Below, piece by piece: positions 1 to 8,762 of a stretch of DNA of 64,000 bases. A model generated the notes under the pieces. The model made no database searches. It saw nothing but the letters and a program-made list of their open reading frames with translations, and was not told the DNA's origin. Position 1 is the first letter of the stretch, and each line of letters starts with the position of its first letter. The position numbers and the translations under genes were made by a program. The stretch comes from Phycisphaeraceae bacterium (GTDB lineage Bacteria; Planctomycetota; Phycisphaerae; Phycisphaerales; SM1A02), in the NCBI GenBank assembly GCA_004213555.1, contig SHAP01000003.1, positions 124,001-188,000 on the forward strand. The letters run 5' to 3'.

Positions 1-2
1 GA

Positions 3-602
3 GCCGTGGGAGCGGTGTACCCCAGCTTCATTGATTTCTACGAAGAAGGTGGGGTGGGAGACATCATCGGCTTTGAAATCCCCTACGAAGACGGAGGGAC
101 GCTTGAAGACACCATTGATGCCGCCCTGGCCAACGAAGAATCCATCGAGATGGTTCAACTGACCACGTGGAATGATTTTGGCGAAGGCACCATTTTTGAG
201 CCCACAGTGGAGCGTGGCTTCCAAGACCTCATCGCCCTGCAGAGACTTACCGGAAGCGCGGCCCCGCCAAACGCATACCAATCCATTTTTCGACTGTTTC
301 AAAATCGAAAAATCGCTGGCGAAGCCTGCAACCCAATCGCCGCACAGTCTCAACTGGAAATCATTGCCACACAACTGGTCTTGGGCTCATACGCCACCGC
401 CGAGCTCCTGCTTGATTTTTGGGATGAGGACTACGAGTGTTGCGCTGGAGATTTGGATGGCAACAACGCGGTGGACTTCACAGACCTGCTCACGGTTTTG
501 GGCGCTTTTGGCACGACCAATCCCGAAGCCGACGCCAATGGCGACGGGGCCGTGGAGTTCGCCGATATCTTGTTCTTGCTGGCGCGGTGGGGTCCATGTT
601 GA
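3..602 (+). CDS. C-terminal part of a GH71/GH99-like secreted glycosidase with dockerin tail (5' truncated by window edge)
   Basis: The reading frame is open from the window edge, so only the last ~199 residues are visible and the true start lies upstream. The segment TTWNDFGEGTIFEPT resembles the conserved end of the catalytic barrel in glycoside hydrolases of the GH71/GH99 type (alpha-glucan or mannan endo-acting enzymes). That similarity is from memory of the family and is tentative. The last ~55 residues form two dockerin-like EF-hand units (DLDGNNAVDFTDLL and DANGDGAVEFADIL), ending in WGPC. The protein is probably exported, but its signal peptide is outside the window. It is the first of nine proteins in the first 27 kb that share this C-terminal tag. 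Confidence 0.6.
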   Translation, partial: AVGAVYPSFIDFYEEGGVGDIIGFEIPYEDGGTLEDTIDAALANEESIEMVQLTTWNDFGEGTIFEPTVERGFQDLIALQRLTGSAAPPNAYQSIFRLFQNRKIAGEACNPIAAQSQLEIIATQLVLGSYATAELLLDFWDEDYECCAGDLDGNNAVDFTDLLTVLGAFGTTNPEADANGDGAVEFADILFLLARWGPC

Positions 603-720
603 ATCAACGTCATCCCCCAATTCCCTCCCAGATCTCTCTCCGGAAACCACCCTGTCCGACGGGGCAGACTGGTGAAGGTCAATGCTCTGCTCACGGTGCT
701 TGTCAGACGATTTGAGGCCA

Positions 721-756
721 TCTCAGGGCTTTGACCGGCTACGAAAGCCTCTGAGA
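721..756. promoter_or_regulatory. Hairpin between the dockerin gene and umuD
   Basis: TCTCAGGGCTTT (721-732) pairs with AAAGCCTCTGAGA (744-756), giving a 12-bp stem with one bulged T and an 11-nt loop. No T-run follows on either strand, so it is not a classical intrinsic terminator. It could still end the upstream transcript or shape the umuD leader. The rest of the 603-811 gap shows no gene, and I see no LexA operator I could recognise for this phylum. Confidence 0.35.
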
Positions 757-811
757 CCCGATTCCCCCAGGTGGCCTTGCCTTTTGTACGGTGATTGTTA
801 GGGTTTTGCCC

Positions 812-1240
812 ATGCTCCCCTCCATTCCTTACGCCCCCGCTCCTGGGGCGTCACCGCTGTCCCGCCCCCTGCTCGCTGGCACCGTGCAGGCCGGCTTTCC
901 CTCGCCCGCCGACGATTACATGGAGCGCTCGCTCGACTTAAACGAAGAGCTCATCCATCGCCCCCACGCCACGTTTTTTCTCCGCGCGGCCGGACACTCC
1001 ATGGTCGGGGCGGGCATCCACGACGGCGACCTGCTCATCGTGGATCGAGCCGCGTCTCCCCAGCCTGGCCTGGTGGTCGTGGCCATCGTCGATGGTGACT
1101 TCACGTTGAAACGATTGTCCCAAACCGATGACGGACTCGCTTTGGAAGCCGAGCATCCGAATTACCGGCCCGTTTCGGTCGGAGAAGAAACCGATGTGCG
1201 CATTTGGGGTGTTGTGACTTTTGTCATCCACCGACCGTAA
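812..1240 (+). CDS. umuD: UmuD-like self-cleaving subunit of DNA polymerase V
   Basis: S24-family (LexA-like) serine protease of UmuD type, 142 residues; E. coli UmuD has 139. The protein lacks a DNA-binding domain, so it is UmuD rather than LexA. The Ser-Lys dyad is visible as GHSMVG (Ser63) and FTLKRL (Lys100), with the same 37-residue spacing as E. coli Ser60/Lys97. The expected RecA-stimulated cleavage site is Ala27-Gly28 in VQAGFPSP, replacing the Cys-Gly of E. coli. An in-frame GTG at 791 would add seven residues; the ATG at 812 gives the more typical N-terminus. It lies 4 nt upstream of umuC, so the two form an operon. After cleavage, UmuD' would join UmuC in error-prone lesion bypass. 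Confidence 0.9.
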   Translation: MLPSIPYAPAPGASPLSRPLLAGTVQAGFPSPADDYMERSLDLNEELIHRPHATFFLRAAGHSMVGAGIHDGDLLIVDRAASPQPGLVVVAIVDGDFTLKRLSQTDDGLALEAEHPNYRPVSVGEETDVRIWGVVTFVIHRP

Positions 1241-1244
1241 CGCG

Positions 1245-2510
1245 ATGTACGCCCTTGCGGATTGCAACAATTTTTACGCGTCTTGCGAACGGGTCTTCGA
1301 GCCAAAGCTTGAAGGACGACCCGTGGTGGTGTTGTCCAACAACGATGGATGCGTGGTGGCACGTTCTCAAGAAGCAAAAGATGCGGGAATCGGTATGGGT
1401 GAACCCGCCTTCAAATGCCGCGATCGATTTGATCGGTATCAGGTGGTGGTTCGGTCCTCCAATTACACGCTGTACGACGACATGTCCCGAAGGGTGGTGC
1501 GTTCCATTTTGGAATTTGTCCCTGACGTCGAAATTTACTCCATTGATGAAGTATTTCTCGACCTTCGCCCCCTGAACCACTTGGACGTTGAATCACTGTG
1601 TCGAACCATTCGCAATCGAGTCAAACAATGGACGGGCATTCCAATTTCCATTGGTATTGCTTCGACCAAGACGCTGGCCAAACTGGCCAACCGCATTGCC
1701 AAAAAAGATCCCACCGCTCAAGGTGTATTCCAACTGCCCGAAACCGATCCCGATCGGGCTCTGGCGCTGGATTCAGTCGATGTGGGAGATGTGTGGGGTG
1801 TAGGGTCGCGCTGGGGCGCCAAGCTTCGAGGCCTTGGCATTCGTTCCGCCCTGGACTTGGCGCGTATGCCCACCGATGACTTGCGAAAAAGATTCAATGT
1901 CGTGGCCCAACGAACCGCTTTGGAACTTCGAGGGCTGGTATGTCAAGAACTCGAAGACGTGGCCCCACCGCGAAAAACCCTGGTGCGTTCTCGCTCTTTT
2001 GGCGACATGGTGACTGATTTTGAGCAGATGTCAGAAGCCATTGCCAATCACGCGGTCCGGGCCGCCGAAAAATTGCGTCATGAAGGAGGAACCGCCGGAC
2101 AGGTTTCGGTCTTTTTGTCCACGAACCGATTTCGTGACGATTTGCCCCAGTACCACGGTGGCGGCACGGCCGCGTTTCTTCCTGCCACCGCGTCCACCCC
2201 CATCATTCTTCGTGAAGCCATGCGACTGACACGTTTTGCGTGGCGTCAAGGCTTTCACTACAAGAAAGCTGGTGTCATGCTGGGCGATCTTTCCTTTGGC
2301 GAAATTCAAGGTGGCCTGTTTGACACCCGGGATCACCCGCGTGACGATCGCTTGATGGCCGCCCTCGATGAAGTCAATCGAAAGATGGGTGCGGGCACGC
2401 TGCGACCGGCCGCCACTGGCGTGACCCCCAAAGGTTGGCGCATGAAGCGTGAACATTGTTCTCCGAAATACACCACCTGCTGGCGCGAATTGCCGCGGGT
2501 CCAAACGTAG
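1245..2510 (+). CDS. umuC: UmuC, catalytic subunit of translesion DNA polymerase V
   Basis: Y-family DNA polymerase of 421 residues; E. coli UmuC has 422. The catalytic acidic residues fall at the E. coli positions: Asp6 in [13 protein letters not shown] and Asp101-Glu102 in [10 protein letters not shown]. The [10 protein letters not shown] block of the fingers and the C-terminal region typical of UmuC ([10 protein letters not shown], then [12 protein letters not shown]) are present. A longer frame opens from a TTG at 1221 inside umuD, but the ATG at 1245 gives the canonical start and places it directly after the umuD stop. The product would copy past damaged template bases after SOS induction. 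No damage-response operator was recognised upstream. Confidence 0.93.
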   Translation: MYALADCNNFYASCERVFEPKLEGRPVVVLSNNDGCVVARSQEAKDAGIGMGEPAFKCRDRFDRYQVVVRSSNYTLYDDMSRRVVRSILEFVPDVEIYSIDEVFLDLRPLNHLDVESLCRTIRNRVKQWTGIPISIGIASTKTLAKLANRIAKKDPTAQGVFQLPETDPDRALALDSVDVGDVWGVGSRWGAKLRGLGIRSALDLARMPTDDLRKRFNVVAQRTALELRGLVCQELEDVAPPRKTLVRSRSFGDMVTDFEQMSEAIANHAVRAAEKLRHEGGTAGQVSVFLSTNRFRDDLPQYHGGGTAAFLPATASTPIILREAMRLTRFAWRQGFHYKKAGVMLGDLSFGEIQGGLFDTRDHPRDDRLMAALDEVNRKMGAGTLRPAATGVTPKGWRMKREHCSPKYTTCWRELPRVQT

Positions 2511-2513
2511 CCA

Positions 2514-2535
2514 GGACCGGTCAAATGACCGGCCC
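2514..2535. terminator. Short inverted repeat between convergent umuC and the Cys-rich protein gene
   Basis: CCGGTCA (2517-2523) and TGACCGG (2526-2532) are perfectly complementary around an AA centre, with further G-C pairs outside one mismatch. The position, 4 nt after the umuC stop and 30 nt after the stop of the facing gene, suits a bidirectional terminator. There is no T-run, so efficiency is uncertain. Confidence 0.35.
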
Positions 2536-2561
2536 CGGCATTGAGAGAACTGGATCAATGG

Positions 2562-4358
2562 TTACGGGCAGACCAATCCCCAGTTGTTGATGATGGCGAT
2601 CAGGTCGCTGAAGTTGACCAAGCCATCTCCGGTGACATCAAAGATGCAGGGTTCCGGGCAGTCGGCTTGGTCACAAGGAAGACCCATGCCCATCCAGGTT
2701 CCACCGGCAGCATCGCAACTGTCCGTGGTGGTTTGGACGCAGACATCCTTCACGCAACAAGCGCCGAGCTTGGGGCAGCAATCCACTTCTGCACAGGTGG
2801 CACCACCGGTCCAGAGGCCGTTGTAGTACTGAGTGCATTCGAACTCCGTGATGTTGTCGATGCAGTCGTAGGACCCGTCATCTGGATTCTGGAAGCAGCA
2901 AGCGCCCCGGGGATCCATGCACTCGTCGGCGATGTCCACGCAAGTCAGGCCTGGATGCCAAGTGCCTCCGAAGACTTGAAGGCACTTGAATTCATCCACA
3001 TTGTCAGCACAGGTCAACGTGCCCAAATCTGGATCTTCGTAACAGCATGCTCCGGTGGGAGGGGCCGCTGGGCAGTCGATCCAAGAGCAAGGCTGGCCGA
3101 CGTACCAAACACCACCAAACGCTTGCAAGCACTTCAGCTCATCGGTCTCCACACAAGTCCAACCCAAGTCAGGGTCTTCGTAGCAGCACGCGCCCAGGGT
3201 GGGATTCATGTCGCAAGGAATATCGGAACAGCTTTGGCCGGGGTAGAAGGTTGAAAGGGGCAACGATGCACAATCCGATGCGTTGTAGTTGTCGTGGCAC
3301 CACATGACACCAAAGTCTTTCAAGAAGCAGCAAGCGCCAGTGATTTGTTGGCAGTTGAAATCTTCACAGTCCACCCCGTCACCGGCGTACACCCCGCTCA
3401 AAGCGTGACAATCTGCTTCACTGGTTTGGGACTGCAGTTGGTTGCCGGCATCATCAACCCAACAGCAACAGCCGGTGATCTGCTGCAAGACTTCTTCCAC
3501 TTGAATGCGGAAGATCAAGAATTCTTTGTGCCCGTCGGATCCACCGCCACTTGACGCTCCAAACGGATTGGAAATGTTGACCGGATCTTCGTTGTACCAC
3601 ATCCAGCGTGCGTTGCTGGGAATCCCTTGAATGGCACCAAAAGGAAGCTGGCCTCCACTGCCTCCGGTGTTGTCGTCGATAGAGAACACCAATTCTCCCA
3701 AGCCAGGAGATCCATTGGGCAACATGCCGTTTTCGTCAACCCAACCAATACTGGTGCCGGCATTCCCAGCGTTGGCATTCGCTATCGCAATCTGGTCGTT
3801 GATGAGTTGGACATCGGCCGGATCGGTGGTCAAGGTGTCCGAGGCCACGGTGGAATCAAGATCGATGCCAGTGGCAAACACTTCCCACCCTGTGTTGGGC
3901 AAAGTGCCCACCGAAGTGGAACCAACGGTGAATGACCCGATCGCTCCCTGATACGAACTGTCGTCCGACCAAGCAATCAGGTACATGTAATCGGGTGGGG
4001 CAAGACTTGGAAGGTCGTACAGCTCTGGTCCAACACCAGGATTGGTGAATCCGGGTCCAGTGGGACCCGAAAACAAGACAGGGGCACCATTCGCAATTTC
4101 ACTGGCATTGGTGTTGCGAAGCCCTCCGTAATAGCTGGAAGTGGTGATCCCATTGACGTCGCCAAAGGCGAACCCATACGCGTTGTCGACGGTAATCACC
4201 CCATCAACATCAACGGCGTGGACCGATGACACCAAGAGGCTGGCGGCCAGTGTGGCACACATCCCCACGGCAACGCGAGGATGGACCGTTGGATCAGGAT
4301 TCTGACCATTCACGGCCACGGGACAGGAAGCAGAAACAGTGTTGGAAGATGGAAACAT
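2562..4358 (-). CDS. Secreted Cys-rich 'GACC' repeat protein with dockerin-like tail
   Basis: 598 residues, function unknown. A ~28-residue leader precedes a hydrophobic export segment (VAVGMCATLAASLLVSSVHA), so the signal peptide is unusually long. Residues ~50-285 form an unrecognised, Gly/Thr/Asp-rich, probably beta-sheet domain. Residues ~293-560 hold six consecutive Cys-rich repeats of ~42-48 residues, each starting TGCCC or GACC and carrying about six cysteines (for example GACCYEDPDLG, then CLQAFGG, then PC and DCP). The last 25 residues are a single dockerin-like EF-hand (DVTGDGLVNFSDLIAIINNW) ending in VCP. The same repeat type occurs in the esterase at 13159-14523. Likely extracellular or surface-bound; no enzyme motif was seen. 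Confidence 0.8.
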   Translation of the reverse strand: MFPSSNTVSASCPVAVNGQNPDPTVHPRVAVGMCATLAASLLVSSVHAVDVDGVITVDNAYGFAFGDVNGITTSSYYGGLRNTNASEIANGAPVLFSGPTGPGFTNPGVGPELYDLPSLAPPDYMYLIAWSDDSSYQGAIGSFTVGSTSVGTLPNTGWEVFATGIDLDSTVASDTLTTDPADVQLINDQIAIANANAGNAGTSIGWVDENGMLPNGSPGLGELVFSIDDNTGGSGGQLPFGAIQGIPSNARWMWYNEDPVNISNPFGASSGGGSDGHKEFLIFRIQVEEVLQQITGCCCWVDDAGNQLQSQTSEADCHALSGVYAGDGVDCEDFNCQQITGACCFLKDFGVMWCHDNYNASDCASLPLSTFYPGQSCSDIPCDMNPTLGACCYEDPDLGWTCVETDELKCLQAFGGVWYVGQPCSWIDCPAAPPTGACCYEDPDLGTLTCADNVDEFKCLQVFGGTWHPGLTCVDIADECMDPRGACCFQNPDDGSYDCIDNITEFECTQYYNGLWTGGATCAEVDCCPKLGACCVKDVCVQTTTDSCDAAGGTWMGMGLPCDQADCPEPCIFDVTGDGLVNFSDLIAIINNWGLVCP

Positions 4359-4477
4359 GGAAAGAGACCCCTTTCGGCTCAGTTGCTAAAAGAGGTGGCG
4401 GGACCATCACCGCCGTACCGCCAGGATTTCCTAATTTTTTGCCGCGGGTGGAGCGCTCGGCGAGGCCTTGTGCCGGG

Positions 4478-5452
4478 TCAAACGCCCGTATCGGCCGGTT
4501 CAGGTTGAATCTCGTGACCCAGATCATCCACCAAGACTTCCTCGGGCCAACGGAAGGCGACCAAACGGGTTTGGAAAAGATCGGGTTCTTGGCCCGCCAA
4601 ACGCTCAGACCAACGCCGGCTGATGCCAAAATCAACGCAGATGGTCCGCTTGGAAGCCCAAGTCCAACGCTGTTTCATGGACCCAAATGGATGCTCGCGT
4701 CTCTCGATTTCCGCTGCGGTTCCTTCCGCCAAAAAGACCCGGCAATAGTGACCAAAAATACAAGCACGATCATCACCGTGATCGGTTTCCCACCATGGTG
4801 TACGGACGGTCTGACGGGACGCACCCTCAAACGCGGGGATCTCGGGACCACACAACAATCGGCGGATTGGATTGAGATTGGCTTTGGCACAGGGGTCCGA
4901 AGCCCCAACCAGTTTGGCCCGTCGAAGTGCATCGTCCGCAACGCGGAGACAAGAAACCACATCGGCGTCGGGTCCAGCTTGTCGAAGAACCTCAACCGCT
5001 CGGTCGTCCCAACACGCGTGCACCACTCTCAATGCGTTGTGCTCCAGAACCACTGGAAGCGTGCGGAAAAAATTCAAAATTTTGACGCGCTCGTTGTTGG
5101 TGGCGACCTGTTGTGGTGCGTGCTCCAAAGGTCCTGACATGCCTTCGTGATGACCCAACCAGCGGTTGTACGTGCGCTTCTTTCCCAGCATCGCATTCAT
5201 TTCATGGTTGCCAAGGATGCAACTGGCGTGATGGTTGGCCACCAATTCACGCACCAACAAGGCCACGGCCGGGGAATCTGGCCCGCGATCCACCAAGTCG
5301 CCCAAGAAAACCAAATGCCGGCCGGCCGCATGGCTGCCATCTGGCCGATACCCCAAGTGGGCAAGCAACCGTTGTAAGGCTTCCAACTCACCATGAACAT
5401 CGCCGATGAAATCGATGGGGCCATCCGGGAGTTGTTGCACAAGTTCGGGCAT
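4478..5452 (-). CDS. Calcineurin-like metallophosphoesterase (serine/threonine phosphatase / ApaH-like)
   Basis: 324-residue cytoplasmic metallophosphatase. The dinuclear metal motifs are plain near the N-terminus: GDVHGE, GDLVDRGPDS and GNHEMN, followed by VVHACWDD and, near residue ~250, IFGHYCR. This order is that of the bacterial PPP-type protein phosphatases and ApaH/PrpE diadenosine tetraphosphatases; the substrate cannot be told from the sequence. The frame extends upstream to 5512, but that would overlap the preceding gene. The ATG at 5452 (MPELVQQLPDG) lies 14 nt after the stop of the beta-CASP nuclease gene and puts the first metal motif ~18 residues in, as usual. The two genes appear to form an operon. 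Confidence 0.85.
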   Translation of the reverse strand: MPELVQQLPDGPIDFIGDVHGELEALQRLLAHLGYRPDGSHAAGRHLVFLGDLVDRGPDSPAVALLVRELVANHHASCILGNHEMNAMLGKKRTYNRWLGHHEGMSGPLEHAPQQVATNNERVKILNFFRTLPVVLEHNALRVVHACWDDRAVEVLRQAGPDADVVSCLRVADDALRRAKLVGASDPCAKANLNPIRRLLCGPEIPAFEGASRQTVRTPWWETDHGDDRACIFGHYCRVFLAEGTAAEIERREHPFGSMKQRWTWASKRTICVDFGISRRWSERLAGQEPDLFQTRLVAFRWPEEVLVDDLGHEIQPEPADTGV

Positions 5453-5466
5453 AGAGAAAACTGAGT

Positions 5467-6879
5467 TTAGAGCTCGACCCGTTCTTCGCCAGCAGTGCGA
5501 AGGACTTGCCAATCGCGAACGGCTTCCAAACGTTTGCCCAACGCCGACCTGGCCTCGTCTTCGCCGTGATTCAACATGATGATGCTTGGGGCATCCTGAA
5601 TGCCATGCACCCAGTCCACAATGGTTCCGCCATCAGCGTGTCCACTCATGCCTTCCAACGCAACAATTTGTGCCTCCACCTGAATCTTGGTGCCTTCGAC
5701 CGACACCTCACGCTCGCCATTGGCCAAAGCACGGCTCAGGGTATCTGGGGCCGTAAATCCCCCCAGCACCACGGTGTAATCCGGATTGGGGAGGCCATGT
5801 CGAAGATGTTCCATGACGGGCCCCCCGTCACAAAAACCACTTCCGGCCATGACAAAAGCGGGTTCACGAGAACGCTTGATTTCTTTCATCTCGCGCCGCT
5901 TGGAGATGTAGTGAAGCTCATCAAAATCAAGCGGGTCATCACCGGCTTGCGCTTGTCGGGCGAGTTCTGGGCGGTACTGCTCGCTGTAGCGACGGTACAC
6001 CCCCGTGGCGAAGATCGCGGTTGGCGCGTCAAAAAGAACTGGGACATGCAGTTTGTTCGCTCGACTCAACTTCGCAAAGCGGTACAAGAAATTCTGAGCA
6101 CGCCCAATGGCAAATGTTGGGAACAACACCCTGCGGTTTTTGGCAAAAGCTTCGGCCGCCAGTTCAGCAAGGTGGGCGTCCGGATCGGCATCTTTGGGAC
6201 GCACTCGACCACCATTGGTGGATTCCAACACCAAGATGTCGGCGGCCCTCGGAGAGACGGGCGCTGCCATCGGGGGGACATGCTTCGAGCCCACGTCGCC
6301 CGAAAAAACAACGCGGGCGCTCTCGGTACCTGTCCCGCACTCCAAATGCACGACACCCGCGCCGACGATGTGCCCCGCAGGTTCAAAGCGAAGCATGACA
6401 TCCTCAGTCAGTTGTTCGGTCAAGCCATACGGAATTGGACGAAGCCGTTCGGCCAGCAATTGGGCCTCACGTTCCGAAAACAGGACCGGGGGTTCTTCCG
6501 CATCCTCCGGGAGTTCGGTTTTTACGCCGGCGTGAAATTCAGCCAACTTTGTGCGCTGGAGACGAGCGCTGCTTTTGGCCAAACGCGGCAAAATTTCTGC
6601 CGTCGCCGGAGTGCAATACACATGGCCTTCGAATCCATGTCGAAAGAGCATGGCCAGACGTCCGCAGTGATCGAGGTGGACGTGAGTCAGCACCACGGCA
6701 TCGACCCAGCGCCAATCGATCTTGGGCAGTGTCAGATTTCTCTGCTCGTCTTCCCAGGACCCACGAATCATGCCGCAATCCACGACAATTCGGCTGCGTC
6801 CTGCTTCAACCAACGAGCATGAGCCCGTAACTTCGCCTGCGGCACCGAGGAGCGTGATGGCGGGGCGAGCGAAAGACAC
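5467..6879 (-). CDS. Metallo-beta-lactamase / beta-CASP RNA-processing exonuclease (CPSF/YSH1-like)
   Basis: 470-residue MBL-fold protein with a beta-CASP domain. The zinc signature THVHLDHCGRL is near residue 65, followed by PAGHIVGAGVVHLE and a metal-bridging Asp in VFSGDVGS. The beta-CASP motifs follow: PTFAIGRAQ, SGFCDGGPV, then EGMSGHADGG and LNHGEDEA at the C-terminus. Family members are single-strand RNA endo/exonucleases acting in RNA maturation and decay, and this bacterial CPSF-like branch is usually cytoplasmic. It is the first gene of a two-gene unit with the phosphatase at 4478-5452. It diverges from the secreted protein gene at 6966; the 86-nt gap holds the imperfect inverted repeat TTCAC-6 nt-GTGAA (6915-6930). 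Confidence 0.9.
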   Translation of the reverse strand: MSFARPAITLLGAAGEVTGSCSLVEAGRSRIVVDCGMIRGSWEDEQRNLTLPKIDWRWVDAVVLTHVHLDHCGRLAMLFRHGFEGHVYCTPATAEILPRLAKSSARLQRTKLAEFHAGVKTELPEDAEEPPVLFSEREAQLLAERLRPIPYGLTEQLTEDVMLRFEPAGHIVGAGVVHLECGTGTESARVVFSGDVGSKHVPPMAAPVSPRAADILVLESTNGGRVRPKDADPDAHLAELAAEAFAKNRRVLFPTFAIGRAQNFLYRFAKLSRANKLHVPVLFDAPTAIFATGVYRRYSEQYRPELARQAQAGDDPLDFDELHYISKRREMKEIKRSREPAFVMAGSGFCDGGPVMEHLRHGLPNPDYTVVLGGFTAPDTLSRALANGEREVSVEGTKIQVEAQIVALEGMSGHADGGTIVDWVHGIQDAPSIIMLNHGEDEARSALGKRLEAVRDWQVLRTAGEERVEL

Positions 6880-6965
6880 GAAGGGAAAAGTGTACCGGGT
6901 TCAGTTTTGCCAAGTTCACGCTTTTGTGAAACGAAATTTCTGTCACCATGGATTTTGTGCAGATC

Positions 6966-7538
6966 ATGAAAGCCAGAGCAACCATCCTGCTTAGCCTCGG
7001 TCTCAACGCCTTGGCCCAGGCCGACCTGTATGAATTCACCGCCAACCTGTCATATCAGCAAAATGGATCCAACCACGATCTGCGATTCACCATGCTTGGA
7101 GATGGTGGACTGGTTTCAGATCCAGACAATGAAGGGACCGAGGTGTTCATTTTTTCGGGTTCTGGAACACTCGAGTACCAGTTCGTGCCTGGTCTGTGGT
7201 TCGAAGTCGGGAACCTGTCCATGGAACTCAGCCATTGGCCATTTTTCTCCTGGCCCATGGGCAGCTACACCGAAAATGACACCCTTCCGCCAATCCTCCC
7301 ACCGAACCTTGAATATGGCAGCGTCGACGGAGTCCTCTCTGGAACCGACATTTCCAAGAATTGGGATGGACAACTCCTGGAGGGAACCGGAACGCTCTCC
7401 TTCGCTGGACAAGAACAAGAACCCCCGCTTCAGGTCGACGTGGAAGACTGGTCGATTGCTTTGGTGCCAAATCCTGGAGTTGGGTTCGGCTTGCTTCTGG
7501 GAGGATCTCGCCTCAAGGGACGACGGCGAACAAAGTGA
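6966..7538 (+). CDS. Secreted protein with degenerate PEP-CTERM-like tail
   Basis: 190 residues, unknown function. The N-terminus is a short signal peptide (MKARATILLSLGLNALAQA, cleavage likely before DLYEF); an upstream ATG at 6948 would add six residues. The body is an Asp/Gly/Thr-rich, predicted beta-sandwich domain. The end, VPNPGVGFGLLLGG followed by RLKGRRR, has the layout of a PEP-CTERM sorting signal (Val-Pro-x-Pro, hydrophobic stretch, Arg cluster), though the hydrophobic part is short. That would mean exosortase-dependent processing. The N-terminal domain loosely resembles that of the dockerin-tailed protein at 14623-15873. It converges with the EAL gene, the two stops being 1 nt apart. 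Confidence 0.7.
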   Translation: MKARATILLSLGLNALAQADLYEFTANLSYQQNGSNHDLRFTMLGDGGLVSDPDNEGTEVFIFSGSGTLEYQFVPGLWFEVGNLSMELSHWPFFSWPMGSYTENDTLPPILPPNLEYGSVDGVLSGTDISKNWDGQLLEGTGTLSFAGQEQEPPLQVDVEDWSIALVPNPGVGFGLLLGGSRLKGRRRTK

Positions 7539-7539
7539 C

Positions 7540-8721
7540 CTAGGCGGCCGAGCGTCCTTCGGCCCAAATCTGTGCTGGCATCGGGCGACCCAAATGCCAA
7601 CCCTGACCATCGTCCACACCCAAATCTTGCAACAGCTTTCGAGCCGACTCCGATTCAATAAATTCGGCAATGGTGCGCACCCCCGAATCTCGCGCGATTG
7701 ATGTGACCGCTTGGATCATGGATCGAGCCAGGGCGCTCGATTCCACATGGCGGCAGATTTGTCCAGAGATCTTGACGACCTCTGGCCGCACCTCATGCAC
7801 CAGCTCCAGGTTGGCGTTGCCTTCACCAAAGTCATCAACCGCCAGTTGGAATCCACGTTCGCGCAGCGTGCGGACCGATCCCAAAAACCGCTGGTGGTTC
7901 CGGCTGTCCTCTTGCTCTGTCAATTCAACACACACTTGGTTGGGCTGGCGTCCGCCCGCCATCACCGACGCGTGAAGCCTCTCCGCAAAATCGACATCCG
8001 TCAACGATCGGGGCTGGATGTTCAGAAACAACATCGCTTGACCTGGAAGTTGGCGGGCCTCTTCAATGGCCAACTGGGCCACCATGGCATCGAGGCGGCG
8101 GTGGAGATTTTTCCGTGCGGCGTATGCAAACAACAAACTGGGATTTCCCAAAATCGATCGACGGCGTGAACGGGCCAGCGCTTCGTATGCCCGAACCGAG
8201 CCGGTGCTCAAATCAACAATGGGCTGAAAGTGCGGCTGCAAGCGGTCTTCTTGAAGGAACTGCTCGATTCTTGGAACAGTTTGAACCGGCGGTCTTTCCC
8301 CCATTGCTTCTTCAAGACCCAAGACCCAACGCAAGTACTCCACGGGAACCGTGGGATCCTCGTTCGCGGACACCAAAATGACCTTGCCTCGATCGGCATG
8401 CAGAACCGCTTTTTTGAGAGACGGATCAACGTTCCGGTCGCAGACCACAAGCACCGTGAGTCCGGGATGGGTCTCCACCAGCTCGCGGAAAAACTCAGGC
8501 ATGCGGGTGCCCAGACGCAACACGGAGTCGTCGGTGGTCAGCACCGCCGAACAAGGGTGCATGGAGAGGTACGGAAAAACCGCCTCCTCTTCGCCCACCA
8601 CGGTTCGTTTTGCGGCAAGCCCATCCAAAGGAGCAATCCAGGCTGGAAAGCGGCCTGGTGTATCCAAGAAAAGCAACAGCTCTTCAGAGGAATGACCCGA
8701 ATTGGCGGCGTTTTCCGACAT
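7540..8721 (-). CDS. EAL-domain protein, probable cyclic-di-GMP phosphodiesterase
   Basis: 393 residues from the ATG at 8721. Residues ~1-140 are an unrecognised domain that may be receiver- or sensor-like (HPGLTVLVVCDRNVD, then GKVILVSANEDP). The rest is an EAL domain. Expected catalytic and metal residues are all present: Glu of YEALAR, Asn of FLNIQP, Glu of ELTEQE, the Asp pair of VDDFGEG, Lys of VVKISG, Glu of IAEFIE and Gln of GQGWHLGRP. It should therefore be able to hydrolyse cyclic-di-GMP. No transmembrane segment was seen. The frame runs on to 8886, but that overlaps the divergent isochorismatase gene. ATGs at 8757 and 8721 both fit, neither with a clear ribosome-binding site. Confidence 0.82.
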   Translation of the reverse strand: MSENAANSGHSSEELLLFLDTPGRFPAWIAPLDGLAAKRTVVGEEEAVFPYLSMHPCSAVLTTDDSVLRLGTRMPEFFRELVETHPGLTVLVVCDRNVDPSLKKAVLHADRGKVILVSANEDPTVPVEYLRWVLGLEEAMGERPPVQTVPRIEQFLQEDRLQPHFQPIVDLSTGSVRAYEALARSRRRSILGNPSLLFAYAARKNLHRRLDAMVAQLAIEEARQLPGQAMLFLNIQPRSLTDVDFAERLHASVMAGGRQPNQVCVELTEQEDSRNHQRFLGSVRTLRERGFQLAVDDFGEGNANLELVHEVRPEVVKISGQICRHVESSALARSMIQAVTSIARDSGVRTIAEFIESESARKLLQDLGVDDGQGWHLGRPMPAQIWAEGRSAA

Positions 8722-8762
8722 GGCACTGAAGTCGGCATGAAATCGATCCGACTTCATCAAAC

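Noticed and set aside
5506-6822. 438-residue plus-strand ORF over the beta-CASP nuclease gene
   Set aside because: Lies antisense to a gene with all family motifs; no family-like sequence of its own.
6915-6930. TTCAC-6 nt-GTGAA inverted repeat as a regulator operator
   Set aside because: Arms of only 5 bp, single occurrence; noted under the nuclease gene but not called as a site.
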